Source: Microvirga soli (lineage in GTDB: Bacteria > Pseudomonadota > Alphaproteobacteria > Rhizobiales > Beijerinckiaceae). Taken from it: 64,000 nt of DNA. This document shows positions 1 to 7,169 of the stretch, one piece after another; the stretch's first letter is position 1, and each line of letters starts with the position of its first letter. Under the pieces are notes generated by a model. It saw only the letters and a program-made list of their open reading frames with translations. It was not told the DNA's origin and made no database searches. The stretch spans positions 1 to 64,000 of the forward strand of contig NZ_JAERQE010000016.1 in the NCBI RefSeq assembly GCF_016734765.1. The letters are read 5' to 3'. Position numbers and translations under genes: made by a program.

Positions 1-175
1 CGTAGAGAACGCAGAAACCCTTTGGGATCGCAAAACCGCTCAGGATTGGAGAGTTGCCCCTTGACCCATTAGAGAACGAAATCGGCACGAGGCGGAAATA
101 AGCCGAAGGTCTCGAATGTGCCGCCATCCGGACATTCGCAGTGCCTCCTGTCTCTCTCTGCCGGTCAATGGTCGG

Positions 176-427
176 CTACCTGTCACCATTCCCTGACGCG
201 GGTGGATCCATCCGATAGAAATGTGTTTCGTCACCGATCAGGAGCTTGGCGAGGCCATCGATCTCCTGCACCATGCGGTCGATCTGGCGGTACTCCGGGC
301 AGCCGATCGAAATGTCGGCCAGCGACCGCGTGAGAAGATGGCGCGTTGGACGCAAGGACTCGAGCAGCCTGTCGGCTATCTCAGGTGTCATCATGCGCCG
401 GGATCGTCTCGAGTGACCGTGACGCAT
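176..427 (-). CDS. Small hypothetical protein, transposon cargo
   Basis: A protein of about 83 residues with no recognised domain. It is mostly charged and helical in character, with the pattern 'TPEIADRLLESLRP' near the start and an 'IDGLAKLLIGDETHF' stretch near the end. Short proteins of this style are frequent in Methylobacterium and Microvirga accessory DNA (from memory, unverified). The frame stays open upstream to 532, but the ATG at 427 has a GAGAGGA ribosome site about 8 nt upstream, whereas upstream ATGs lack a well-placed one; starts at 394 or 391 are also possible. It lies downstream of the 456-671 gene on the same strand, so the two may be co-transcribed. Confidence 0.5.
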   Translation of the reverse strand: MRHGHSRRSRRMMTPEIADRLLESLRPTRHLLTRSLADISIGCPEYRQIDRMVQEIDGLAKLLIGDETHFYRMDPPASGNGDR

Positions 428-455
428 GGGCGCCATCCTCTCGGGTGACATGTCG

Positions 456-671
456 TCAGCAAGACTGGCCGGAATTGATGCCGGTCCGGCCGCGGACGTA
501 CCCAAACGACAGGGCTGAGGCCAAGCGTCCAATCCGCTGCTCTAGGATGTCCTGTTCTACGAGAAGCGCCTTGATGGCGGCTCGTGGATCGCCATTGAAG
601 TCCTCGATGACAGCGGTGACTTCAGCCTCCAACCGCTCGATGTCACTTATTGGCTTAGCTTGATCGGTCAC
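456..671 (-). CDS. Small hypothetical protein with helical 'DPRAAIKALLVEQD' motif
   Basis: A 71-residue acidic protein. The core 'FNGDPRAAIKALLVEQDIL' followed by a 'SFGYVRGR' end recalls a family of very short uncharacterised Rhizobiales proteins with 'DPRAAIRALLxDxD...SRGYVR' (recognition from memory). It starts at GTG 671 with a strong GGGAGGTGA ribosome site. There is no signal peptide or membrane segment. It is followed on the same strand by the gene at 176-427. Function unknown. Confidence 0.6.
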   Translation of the reverse strand: MTDQAKPISDIERLEAEVTAVIEDFNGDPRAAIKALLVEQDILEQRIGRLASALSFGYVRGRTGINSGQSC

Positions 672-966
672 GTCACCTCCCTCGAGAGCCGTGAAGGTAC
701 TGATTCCGGCCGGCAGCCGCCACCGGAAAGTTCTTGGTTTGTTCTTGGCCTGTGGAATACGGGGAAATCCAGTTCACCACAGTAATCCATGCCATTCGCA
801 TGCTGCTTGCGCTGATCCAGCAAGGACTTGTTCACTGGCGTTGAGTCCTTGGTCCTGACTTCTCCGAGAGCAGGCCGAGGCTATGATAGGCGCGTCTGGG
901 TGATCCAGTCTCCCGCAACAGGCTCCGAAAAGGTCCATCGTCCTGAAGGTCGTTGACGCTGTCGAA
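672..966. other. No recognisable gene between Xre gene and small CDS
   Basis: I see no convincing coding signal here. A 75-residue minus-strand frame (774-1001) overlaps the Xre gene and has amino acid usage unlike a real protein. The stretch probably holds the promoter of the 456-671 gene. Confidence 0.4.
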
Positions 967-1236
967 TCAGAGCAGTGAGCCTGATACTCGTGATCGGCCA
1001 AGGCATTCGGGTCTTACGCGAAAACCAGGACCAGACACGCCATCGTCCGGTTCGAATGTCACTCCCTTGGTCTCCAACGCCTCTTTGACCGCGCGGTGAA
1101 GACGCCTGTTCAGATCCAGACCGGCCTCCACGCGCGTCAACGACCGCAGCCCAATGCGTGCGGCATCGGCGAGTTCACGCTGGGTGAGGCCGATCGCAAT
1201 GCGGGCAGCCTTGAGCAGGTCGGGCGCGGGATCCAT
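967..1236 (-). CDS. Xre-family helix-turn-helix regulator
   Basis: An 89-residue DNA-binding protein. Residues 5-60 form an Xre/Cro-type HTH: 'ARIAIGLTQRELADAARIG' gives helices 1-2, and 'LRSLTRVEAG' is the recognition and following helix. The tail 'ALETKGVTFEPDDG..GPGFRVRP' matches short rhizobial Xre regulators that end in 'GIEFxxxxGxGPGVRL' (known family style). The frame opens upstream to GTG 1269, but ATG 1236 fits the usual family length. Two copies of a palindromic element lie 48-108 bp upstream (1284-1344), as expected for an autoregulator. Confidence 0.75.
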   Translation of the reverse strand: MDPAPDLLKAARIAIGLTQRELADAARIGLRSLTRVEAGLDLNRRLHRAVKEALETKGVTFEPDDGVSGPGFRVRPECLGRSRVSGSLL

Positions 1237-1283
1237 GCGCGCCAATGAGCATGCGCCGCCAGAGAACACCAGCTTGTCAACAA

Positions 1284-1344
1284 TTGGCGCATAATACGCC
1301 TGTTCAGGCGTTTCATAGGCCTAGTTTGGCGCATGATACGCCAA
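1284..1344. promoter_or_regulatory. Duplicated palindromic operator upstream of the xre gene
   Basis: Two copies of TTGGCGCATxATACGCC occur at 1284-1300 and 1326-1342, differing at one base. Each has the inverted arms GGCG-TAT/CGCC. The starts are 42 bp apart, about four helical turns, which would put two bound dimers on the same face. Between them CGCCTG-TT-CAGGCG (1297-1310) forms another perfect inverted repeat overlapping the first copy. The location just upstream of an Xre gene suggests autoregulation; binding is inferred. Confidence 0.65.
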
Positions 1345-1870
1345 TAATGCTGGATCCAATCCTTTGGGTGGGCTATCGTCAGGCGAATCACTCGTTCCTG
1401 ATCCCGGGGAGACGCATGACGGTTTGGACATTCACAGGCTCCATGGACAAGGGACCGCCAACGATATCCGGCCTCGCTCGCGGCCAGCGCATGCGGTCTG
1501 GCAATTGGCCCTCTCCGTGTAGGGGCCGTTCCTCCCAGGCGTTCTCCAGCCCCGGGGACGGTCCGGCAAGTTCCTTTCGGCACGGCCTCGATCCCGGCGC
1601 ACGGCGCAGGGCTCGAGGCCGCACGAACCTGGCTCCTCGTCCAGGGAGGTCCCGAGTCCTTGCCCGTCATCGTCAGCATGCCGTGCAAAAGGATTCGCAC
1701 GACCATGCACATGCCGGTCTGCGGCAGGGCCCGAGGCCGGCTGCCGATGCCGGACGGAGCCGGCAGGCTTGCAGATCGCACCCGCGCACGCCTGACGGGC
1801 GCACATCCCGCGCGTGACGGATGACGATCGCTCCGAGTCCGGAGCAACCCCGTCGGATAGGAGACTTCGA
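1345..1870. other. Gene-free stretch
   Basis: About 525 bases without a credible gene. Several frames are open because of high GC, on both strands, but their translations are rich in Arg, Pro, Ser and Ala with no domain and no ribosome site. The right part must contain the promoter of the gene starting at 1871. TAGGAGA at 1858-1864 is that gene's ribosome site. Confidence 0.5.
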
Positions 1871-2200
1871 ATGTTCGAACTCGAGGGCAATGAATTCGCC
1901 GACGCCGATCAAATGCTGCTGACGGCCGATCGCCTGGAACGCCTCGCCGCGAACCTGAGGGCGATCCACGCAAGCGCCGGTCCAACCGAGGAGGACCTCG
2001 CCAACGCCCCGGTGATCGAGAACTGGGCCATGGAATACGTACCTGCCAAGGCTCTGTTCGGACGTGTGGCGAGCCACCTGCCGGAGAAGTATCTCGGCTT
2101 CTGTTCGACGGATCTCTGGGTCCTTGCCGAGCCGCGAGGCTGGGTGCTGACGCTGGAGCGCTGGTACCGTCTCGGGCAGCCGGAGAAGCTCCAAGAGTAA
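1871..2200 (+). CDS. Small protein, possible DUF6634 family, copy 1
   Basis: A 109-residue soluble protein. It shares a clear pattern with the next gene: 'GPTxxxLAxAPxxxNWxxE' in the first half, then 'DLWxxAExxGWVxxLxxWYRLGxPxE' at the end. This is reminiscent of the uncharacterised DUF6634 family (from memory, not searched). The start at 1871 is chosen over the upstream in-frame GTG at 1814 because TAGGAGA precedes it by 6 nt. The adjacent paralogue suggests tandem duplication followed by strong divergence. Function unknown. Confidence 0.65.
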   Translation: MFELEGNEFADADQMLLTADRLERLAANLRAIHASAGPTEEDLANAPVIENWAMEYVPAKALFGRVASHLPEKYLGFCSTDLWVLAEPRGWVLTLERWYRLGQPEKLQE

Positions 2201-2362
2201 AACATAGGGTGGACGGGGGCGCCCGCTCCGCAGGGAGCCACTCGTCTCAACGCACGAACCCCGATTTATCGGCCCGACGAGTGAACCCACTGCACGGCTG
2301 TACCCCAGCAGTTCCCCACATCTTTGCCGACAGACGCCGCTTCAGACCATAGGAGGGACTTG

Positions 2363-2698
2363 ATGTTCGTAATCCTCAAGGATCGGATCCTTGGCCGAGA
2401 CAGCGTTGCCCGGCTGATCGACGGCCTCGAACACCTTTGCGCGGTTCTCCGAGCAATTCAGGATGGGCATGGACCCACTGCCCAGGAGCTGGCTGAGGCT
2501 CCCATCCTCAACAATTGGAGCATCGAGATCCAATCCACGCCATCCCTGAGAATCATGGCTGACTCGGCTGACGATCTGGTCCTTCCAAAGGACGAACCCC
2601 TCAGGGAGATGCCGGATCTTTGGATCTTCGCTGAACAGCAAGGTTGGGTGAGGGGCCTCGCAGGCTGGTACCGCCTCGGAAGTCCCGCTGAGACCTAA
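2363..2698 (+). CDS. Small protein, possible DUF6634 family, copy 2
   Basis: A 111-residue protein paralogous to the preceding gene, with the same 'GPTAQELAEAPILNNWSIE' and 'DLWIFAEQQGW..WYRLGSP' landmarks at corresponding positions. It has an insertion of about 10 residues in the middle compared with copy 1. The start at 2363 has a strong AGGAGGGA ribosome site 5 nt upstream. The next gene begins 28 bp after its stop, so it is probably transcribed with the AAA+ gene. Function unknown. Confidence 0.65.
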   Translation: MFVILKDRILGRDSVARLIDGLEHLCAVLRAIQDGHGPTAQELAEAPILNNWSIEIQSTPSLRIMADSADDLVLPKDEPLREMPDLWIFAEQQGWVRGLAGWYRLGSPAET

Positions 2699-2726
2699 CA
2701 GTCCGTCGTGAAAAGCAGGATTCGCC

Positions 2727-4322
2727 ATGTCAGCAGACATGCCACCCCAAGATCCTGGCCGCAGTCCAGGTCGTGATCGAAAGCATTTCGAGCGGAGACG
2801 GAAAGCCGCCTTAGCAGGCCTTCACCTGCCGACGGAACAAGAACTCCTCGAGGGAATGCCATTCCTTGGCGACGACATCCAGCAGGACATGCAAGCCTTT
2901 GCCGAGCGGCTGATGCCTCGATTGCGCCGGAGGGCGGACCACCCCCACGTCGCCGCAGTCGTCAACGGCTTGGAGCAACTCACCGTATGCGCCGGAGCGG
3001 ACGAAGTCAGGGCGCTTATGGACGTCCTTGATGACGCCAAAGCCAGTCTGCCACAGGGCGTCCGGTCCTGGCGACTGCGGTGTCGGATCTATCTCGCGCA
3101 CCTTGGTGACCCTCGCGCCGTGCTCGCACTCGCGCGCGATACGGTCCTGATGGCCATTACGCTGGAGTCGTACCCTAGCGAGCGGGCAACGGCCCTCAAA
3201 ATGGTCAAGGCCACACTGGGTTGGCTCTTCTTCGCAACGTCTGATCCTGAGTACGCCTATCTTGGACGTGAGATCCGGCCACCTTGCCGGGGCGAGGCGG
3301 CGACAATGGTCGACCGCTTTGGGCAATTGCTCATCGAATTCGTGGAGCACCAAGCGCTGCTTACCATGACGGATGGCGCGGCCACCGCAAGCGGACAGCT
3401 CCCGGCGAGCCAACCTGCGAAGAGCCCGGGATGCTTATCCCCAACGGGCCGCTCGGAAGTCGCCATGTCGACATCAGCGGTCATTTTCACCCACGTCGGC
3501 AACGCGAATACAGGGGAAGGGAAGAAGGTCGTGAAAGAGCTCGAGGGACTCACCGGAAACGCTCTGCCCCTGGTTCCAGTCCCTGATCTCAAGGCGGCTC
3601 GCGCAGCGTTGAGGGCGGAGTTCCCGTATGCGGCAGACGTGATCGACGAGGTCCTTCGGGACGTCGCGCTCCGATCCCATGTCCAGATCCGCCCGACTAT
3701 CCTTGTCGGCACTCCTGGATGCGGCAAGTCCCGCTTCGCGACCCGCCTCCTGAAGGTTCTCAATCTGCCGCACGACATGATCCCATGCGGTGGGGTTTCC
3801 GACGGAACATTCGCGGGTACCCCACGTCGATGGTCGACCGGCGAACCGTCCCTGCCCTTTGCACTCATCACTCGCTACAAGGCCGCAGGACCGGGTGCGA
3901 TCCTGGACGAGATCGAGAAGGTCGGGACCTCTCGTCACAACGGTCAGGCGCATGACGCACTTCTCGCGTTTCTGGAACGGGAGACCGCATCCCGCTTTCA
4001 CGATCCATATGTCCAGGCGCCGTGCGGCCTTTCCTATGTCACATGGCTGATGACAGCCAACTCCCTGGAGGGACTGTCGGCCCCGCTCCGGGACCGCTGC
4101 CGTGTCCTTCCGTTTCCCGAACCCGGACGGGACCACCTCCCGATCCTCTCCCGCCGGATCATCTCCGACATCCTGGCCGAGCAAGGACTGGATCACCGCT
4201 GGGGCAGCCCGCTCGACGGGATCGAGATGGAAGCCGTGGCGAAGGCATGGCCGGGCGGTTCGTTGCGCAAGCTGCGAAGCGTGATCGAGGTCGTTCTGGC
4301 GAGCAGGGACGTGCGGCACTGA
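2727..4322 (+). CDS. 'MPFF' module fused to Lon-like AAA+ ATPase without protease domain
   Basis: A 531-residue two-part protein. Residues about 30-215 are a module shared with the two following genes: 'LPTEQELLEGMPFLGDDIQQDM' at the start, 'WRLRCRIYLAHLG' in the middle and 'TLGWLFF' near the end. After a linker, residues about 285-520 are an AAA+ ATPase: Walker A VGTPGCGKS at 327-335, Walker B ILDEIEK at 392-398, a sensor-like 'MTAN', and arginine finger 'LRDRCR'. The Walker B sequence and spacing resemble the Lon ATPase, but there is no Lon serine-lysine protease domain or N-terminal LON domain. It therefore probably remodels or unfolds a partner. It lies 28 bp after the DUF6634-like gene on the same strand. 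Confidence 0.75.
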   Translation: MSADMPPQDPGRSPGRDRKHFERRRKAALAGLHLPTEQELLEGMPFLGDDIQQDMQAFAERLMPRLRRRADHPHVAAVVNGLEQLTVCAGADEVRALMDVLDDAKASLPQGVRSWRLRCRIYLAHLGDPRAVLALARDTVLMAITLESYPSERATALKMVKATLGWLFFATSDPEYAYLGREIRPPCRGEAATMVDRFGQLLIEFVEHQALLTMTDGAATASGQLPASQPAKSPGCLSPTGRSEVAMSTSAVIFTHVGNANTGEGKKVVKELEGLTGNALPLVPVPDLKAARAALRAEFPYAADVIDEVLRDVALRSHVQIRPTILVGTPGCGKSRFATRLLKVLNLPHDMIPCGGVSDGTFAGTPRRWSTGEPSLPFALITRYKAAGPGAILDEIEKVGTSRHNGQAHDALLAFLERETASRFHDPYVQAPCGLSYVTWLMTANSLEGLSAPLRDRCRVLPFPEPGRDHLPILSRRIISDILAEQGLDHRWGSPLDGIEMEAVAKAWPGGSLRKLRSVIEVVLASRDVRH

Positions 4323-4585
4323 CCTGGATCCTTGCGCATGGGGGACGGATGCATGGCTCGGTCACGGCCTCTCGGAGGAATGCGGGGTTCCCGACAGCGT
4401 GCCTGTCGGCGCGGCCCTGGGGCATTCGCCAATCCCCGGGGCCGGACGCGTGATCTGCACGTCCGGCATCCGGATCATGTCCGAGGCCTGTCGATGCGCT
4501 CGACAATGCCGTGCCGGCAGCGTCGCAGCCGACCTGATGCGGCGGCTGACGGGGAACAGGCCTTCGGTGTCGTCAGGGAGGCTCC

Positions 4586-5674
4586 ATGAACAGCAGGATC
4601 ATTTCGGACATCCGTAGGGGGCGAAGGCTCCCGAAAGTCTGGGAACTCGAAGCCGGATTCCCCTTCTACTGGGGCAGCATCCGTGCCGATATGTGCATAT
4701 GGGCAGAGCGCATGTTGCGGCGGGAGCGGGAGGAGCCGGACACGGGCGGGGACGGCTCGGGGTATGTCGCCGCCCTCCATTCGTTGCGGGACGGCGCGAG
4801 GGATCCGCGCACGGCTGACCAGCACTTGCTCGAGCTCGTTCGCCAGGTGGTGGATGCCCTGCCGCCTTGGGCCCTCATCGAGCACCGCCGCTGCCAGGTG
4901 TATCTGAGCAGGCTCAGGGCACTTCTGCTCCCGACGGATGAGGAAAGCCGACGGACGCCCGGCGGGCCGGCTGACGTGAATGCCGGCACGGGCACCGATC
5001 GTCAGGCCCCGCACGTGGAAGCCGATGGCCATCTCCGACATCCGGCTGCCGTTGCGCCGCAAGCGAACGATCCTCCGGAACGCATGAGGGATATTCTCGC
5101 GGGACGTGGATGGCCCGAGGCCATCGAACTCCTGCACGGGATGCCTTTCTTCAAGGATAGCCTCCACGAGGATATGCGCCACTACGCCGGGCGCTTGCTG
5201 GGGGGCATTGAATGGGACGGATACAAACCCGATGACTGGAATGGCTGCGAAGCGTCAATCAACCATCACGCCCGGCACCTGCGGCAGGTGGCAAGCAGCC
5301 GAGCCTCGACTCAGTGGGACTTGAGTCCGATCGTCGATCGACTGATGCTCGCGTTCCCCGCGGCCTATCACGAGGGGTGGCTCCGGTGCAGCTACTACCG
5401 GGCAGCACTCGGGGTGAGGGAGGCCAAGATCGATATTGCGACCACGGCAGTCTCGCTTGCCTTGGTTTCAGCCGAGGCCGGATCGCCCCCCGAGGCAGAC
5501 TGTCAACTGATCGCCACGGCGCTGGGCTGGCTAGCGGATGTGGCGGCAGGTGACCCTGCACTGGTGGGGCAACCGAGACCCATCCGCTGCGACGCGCCGG
5601 CACACACCGCACGACACCACGGGCAACTGCTCGTCGACAACATGCGTATGCGGTTGCGGAGGGGTGGCTCATGA
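4586..5674 (+). CDS. Protein with two tandem 'MPFF' modules
   Basis: A 362-residue protein holding two copies of the shared module and nothing else. Copy one (about 10-115) begins 'GRRLPKVWELEAGFPFYWGSIRADM', is truncated, and runs to 'RCQVYLSRLRALL'. Copy two (about 170-360) begins 'GRGWPEAIELLHGMPFFKDSLHEDM', continues through 'GWLRCSYYRAALG' and 'ALGWLAD', and ends with 'PRPIR...HHGQLLV'. A low-complexity linker separates them. A good GGGAGG ribosome site precedes ATG 4586. The stop overlaps the next start as ATGA, indicating translational coupling. No catalytic motif is visible, so a binding or scaffold role is plausible but unproven. Confidence 0.7.
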   Translation: MNSRIISDIRRGRRLPKVWELEAGFPFYWGSIRADMCIWAERMLRREREEPDTGGDGSGYVAALHSLRDGARDPRTADQHLLELVRQVVDALPPWALIEHRRCQVYLSRLRALLLPTDEESRRTPGGPADVNAGTGTDRQAPHVEADGHLRHPAAVAPQANDPPERMRDILAGRGWPEAIELLHGMPFFKDSLHEDMRHYAGRLLGGIEWDGYKPDDWNGCEASINHHARHLRQVASSRASTQWDLSPIVDRLMLAFPAAYHEGWLRCSYYRAALGVREAKIDIATTAVSLALVSAEAGSPPEADCQLIATALGWLADVAAGDPALVGQPRPIRCDAPAHTARHHGQLLVDNMRMRLRRGGS

Positions 5675-6690
5675 CGGTCAGAACGGCTGAAGTCCGTGCC
5701 TACAATACCCGCCAGCGCCATATCCTGGCCGGACGGACCCTCCCGTCTGCCGACGAACTGCTGCGCCTCATGCCCTTCTTTGAGGACAGCATCCGTGAGG
5801 ACGTCCTTGAGTGGGCCAAGGGCGAGATCGCCTGCCTTGAGCGGCTCGACCCACCTGAGCGCCAGGCGCTCCTCCCGTTTCAGGGGCTGCTCAACGACTT
5901 GGAAGACTCCGATGTTGTCGGTGCAAAGCTGGCCCAGCGCATTGACGTGCTGATGCTCGCCCTGGCCGAAGAAGATCGTGAGGGGCGGCTCCGGTGCAGC
6001 GTCTACCGGGCTGCTCTCGGGCAGCACGAGAGCATGATCACACTCGCCTGCAATGCGGCAACAGCCCTCGCGGCATCCGCCGAGACTTCAGCGGAGCTGA
6101 CACTGGCGGATTTCACGCTCGGTTGGGCGGCACTGGGCTGGCTCGCCGCGCTAGCCACCGACGACACATTCGTGCCGCTGTCGGACCATCCTCGGCCGGA
6201 GCGTCTTGAATCGTCCACCGACACTGCCCTGTGGCACGGCCGTGCGATCGTACGATTCCTGAGCGGAGAGGCGCCACCGAAGGTGCTGCGGCGGCAGAAC
6301 TACCGTGACGAGGAAATCCAGCATCGCGACGCTGCCGAGCGCAAGCACTGGCTGATCGGCAAGGCCGGCGGCGCGTTGGAGGAGGATTTGGTGGCCGAAT
6401 GGCTCGGCATGAGCCTTCCGGAGTTGCGGCGGTACGCGGAGGCGGGCGACCTGATCGCCGTCGACATGGACGGCCGTACGGTCTACCCGGCGTTTCAACT
6501 GAAGAATCCGACGACGATCCTGCACATGCGCAAGATCCTCTCAGTCATGCCGATCAGGGATCCCTGGATGCGGTTGGAATGGTTTCTGACCCCTGACGCT
6601 GCCCTGGACAACGAAACGCCGTGGGACGCGCTCCAAGCGGGGCGGCAGCAGGATGTTCTTGATTGTGCCAGGAGCTACGGCGCCGAGTGA
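5671..6690 (+). CDS. 'MPFF' module fused to Xre/MbcA/ParS-like antitoxin C-terminus
   Basis: A 339-residue protein. Residues about 10-205 are the shared module: 'GRTLPSADELLRLMPFFEDSIREDV', 'GRLRCSVYRAALG', 'LGWLAALA', 'HPRPERL..WHGRAIV'. Residues about 225-338 match a known antitoxin layout: a short HTH-like part, 'GGALEEDLVAEWLGMSLPEL..AEAGDLIAV', then a C-terminal toxin-binding-like part, 'DPWMRLEWFLTPDAAL...TPWDALQAGRQQDVLDCARSYG'. That pattern is typical of the DUF2384 domain that binds RES toxins (family knowledge). No RES toxin gene is visible in the window. It is translationally coupled to the upstream gene and is the last gene before the transposon end. Confidence 0.75.
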   Translation: MTVRTAEVRAYNTRQRHILAGRTLPSADELLRLMPFFEDSIREDVLEWAKGEIACLERLDPPERQALLPFQGLLNDLEDSDVVGAKLAQRIDVLMLALAEEDREGRLRCSVYRAALGQHESMITLACNAATALAASAETSAELTLADFTLGWAALGWLAALATDDTFVPLSDHPRPERLESSTDTALWHGRAIVRFLSGEAPPKVLRRQNYRDEEIQHRDAAERKHWLIGKAGGALEEDLVAEWLGMSLPELRRYAEAGDLIAVDMDGRTVYPAFQLKNPTTILHMRKILSVMPIRDPWMRLEWFLTPDAALDNETPWDALQAGRQQDVLDCARSYGAE

Positions 6691-6789
6691 TGGACCTTTG
6701 CACTGTGCTGCCAAGCGCTGCGTCTCGTCGTGCTGACGATCATTTCCGCCTCAGTTCTCTGGTGGATGGTCCACCAAGAACGATCTCGG

Positions 6790-6943
6790 TTTTGTAAAAA
6801 ATTTATTGTTTCTAGTTTGATGCCGATCACGGCCTGACAGGCGCCTGAACGGCTAAAATGTCAAAACTTTAGTTTGGCTACTCCCCAGACCTTCAGAGGG
6901 AGCAATGCCTCTATTTTGCAAAAACTTTATTGTCGCTCCATAG
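6790..6943. repeat. Tn7-like transposon end with three TnsB-like binding sites
   Basis: Read on the minus strand from comM inward, three related sites appear: ACAATAAAGTTTTTGCAAAA (within 6912-6936), CTAAAGTTTTGACATTTTAG (within 6851-6877) and ACAATAAATTTTTTACAAAA (within 6790-6815). The first and third agree at 18 of 20 bases. The canonical Tn7 end contains ACAATAAAGTC...CAAAATAG (established knowledge), and the terminal bases here, TATGGAGCGACAATAAAG, align with the Tn7 terminus. The exact boundary is uncertain by a few bases (about 6938-6945), because the usual terminal TGT is not evident. Confidence 0.72.
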
Positions 6944-7168
6944 TCGGGCGTTGAGGCCGCCGCCCACCAGCGCCGCCATGGAGGCCGAATGGTGCGGAGC
7001 CCGGAACGGGCGGCGGCTCGACAGGGCCCCCTCGGCCAGCAGCCCTGCCACCGACTGGATCATCGAGACCTCCAGAAGCTCCCGCGGCGAGAGCGGCGGA
7101 AGGATGGAGGGCAGGCGCTGGGCCAGCATGGACTTGCCGGCGCCGGGCGGGCCGTTCATCAACGGGTT
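6943..7168 (-). pseudogene. comM: comM (yifB) middle fragment with P-loop
   Basis: About 75 codons of the Mg-chelatase-like AAA ATPase ComM. The Walker A motif 'NGPPGAGKSMLAQRLP' is followed by 'LPPLSPRELLEVSMIQSVAGLL' and 'RRPFRAPHHSASMAALVGGG', all hallmark ComM sequence. It begins exactly where the 5' fragment at 25090-25731 stops ('HNLL', then the P-loop) and ends abruptly at the Tn7-like terminus, after which the frame reaches a stop. It is too short to function. ComM promotes branch migration during natural transformation in other bacteria (known). The missing C-terminal part presumably lies past the far end of the left element. Confidence 0.88.
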
Positions 7169-7169
7169 A
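7159..7169 (-). repeat. Left copy of island-flanking direct repeat
   Basis: The minus strand reads TAACCCGTTGA, matching TAACCTGTTGA at 25089-25099 with one mismatch. It marks the junction between comM and the 18-kb island and is the likely insertion core. It lies in the conserved comM codons just before the P-loop. Confidence 0.6.

Larger units (their letters stand above)
1..6943. mobile_element. Partial Tn7-like transposon: one end plus cargo (other end outside window)
   Basis: Everything left of the comM fragment behaves as transposon cargo. At 6790-6943 there are three spaced copies of a TnsB-like site, and the outermost abuts the comM reading frame. Inward from there lie seven small or unusual genes that are not core metabolism. 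No tnsA, B, C, D/tniQ or integrase gene is visible, so the transposition genes and opposite end should lie beyond base 1. The spacing of about 60 bp between sites resembles the Tn7 left end more than the crowded right end. Seen: the repeats and the truncated comM. Inferred: that the element is Tn7-like and that all of 1-6943 belongs to it. Confidence 0.7.

Noticed and set aside
774..1001. 75-residue minus-strand frame overlapping the Xre gene
   Set aside because: No domain, overlaps a well-supported gene, odd composition with scattered Cys and Trp.
1245..1817. 190-residue plus-strand frame downstream of the xre operators
   Set aside because: Runs through the operator region, has no ribosome site and its composition (Arg, Pro, Ser) is that of random high-GC frames.
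2727..4322. AAA+ protein as TnsC of the Tn7-like element
   Set aside because: Walker B and lid resemble Lon, not TnsC, and the N-terminal module is shared with neighbours that are not transposition genes.
6761..6775. GGTGGA/TCCACC hairpin after the last cargo gene as terminator
   Set aside because: Stem of only 6 bp and no T-run after it.
6911..7162. Independent small AAA protein
   Set aside because: It is the P-loop fragment of comM, continuing the sequence at 25090; the last dozen residues come from the transposon end.
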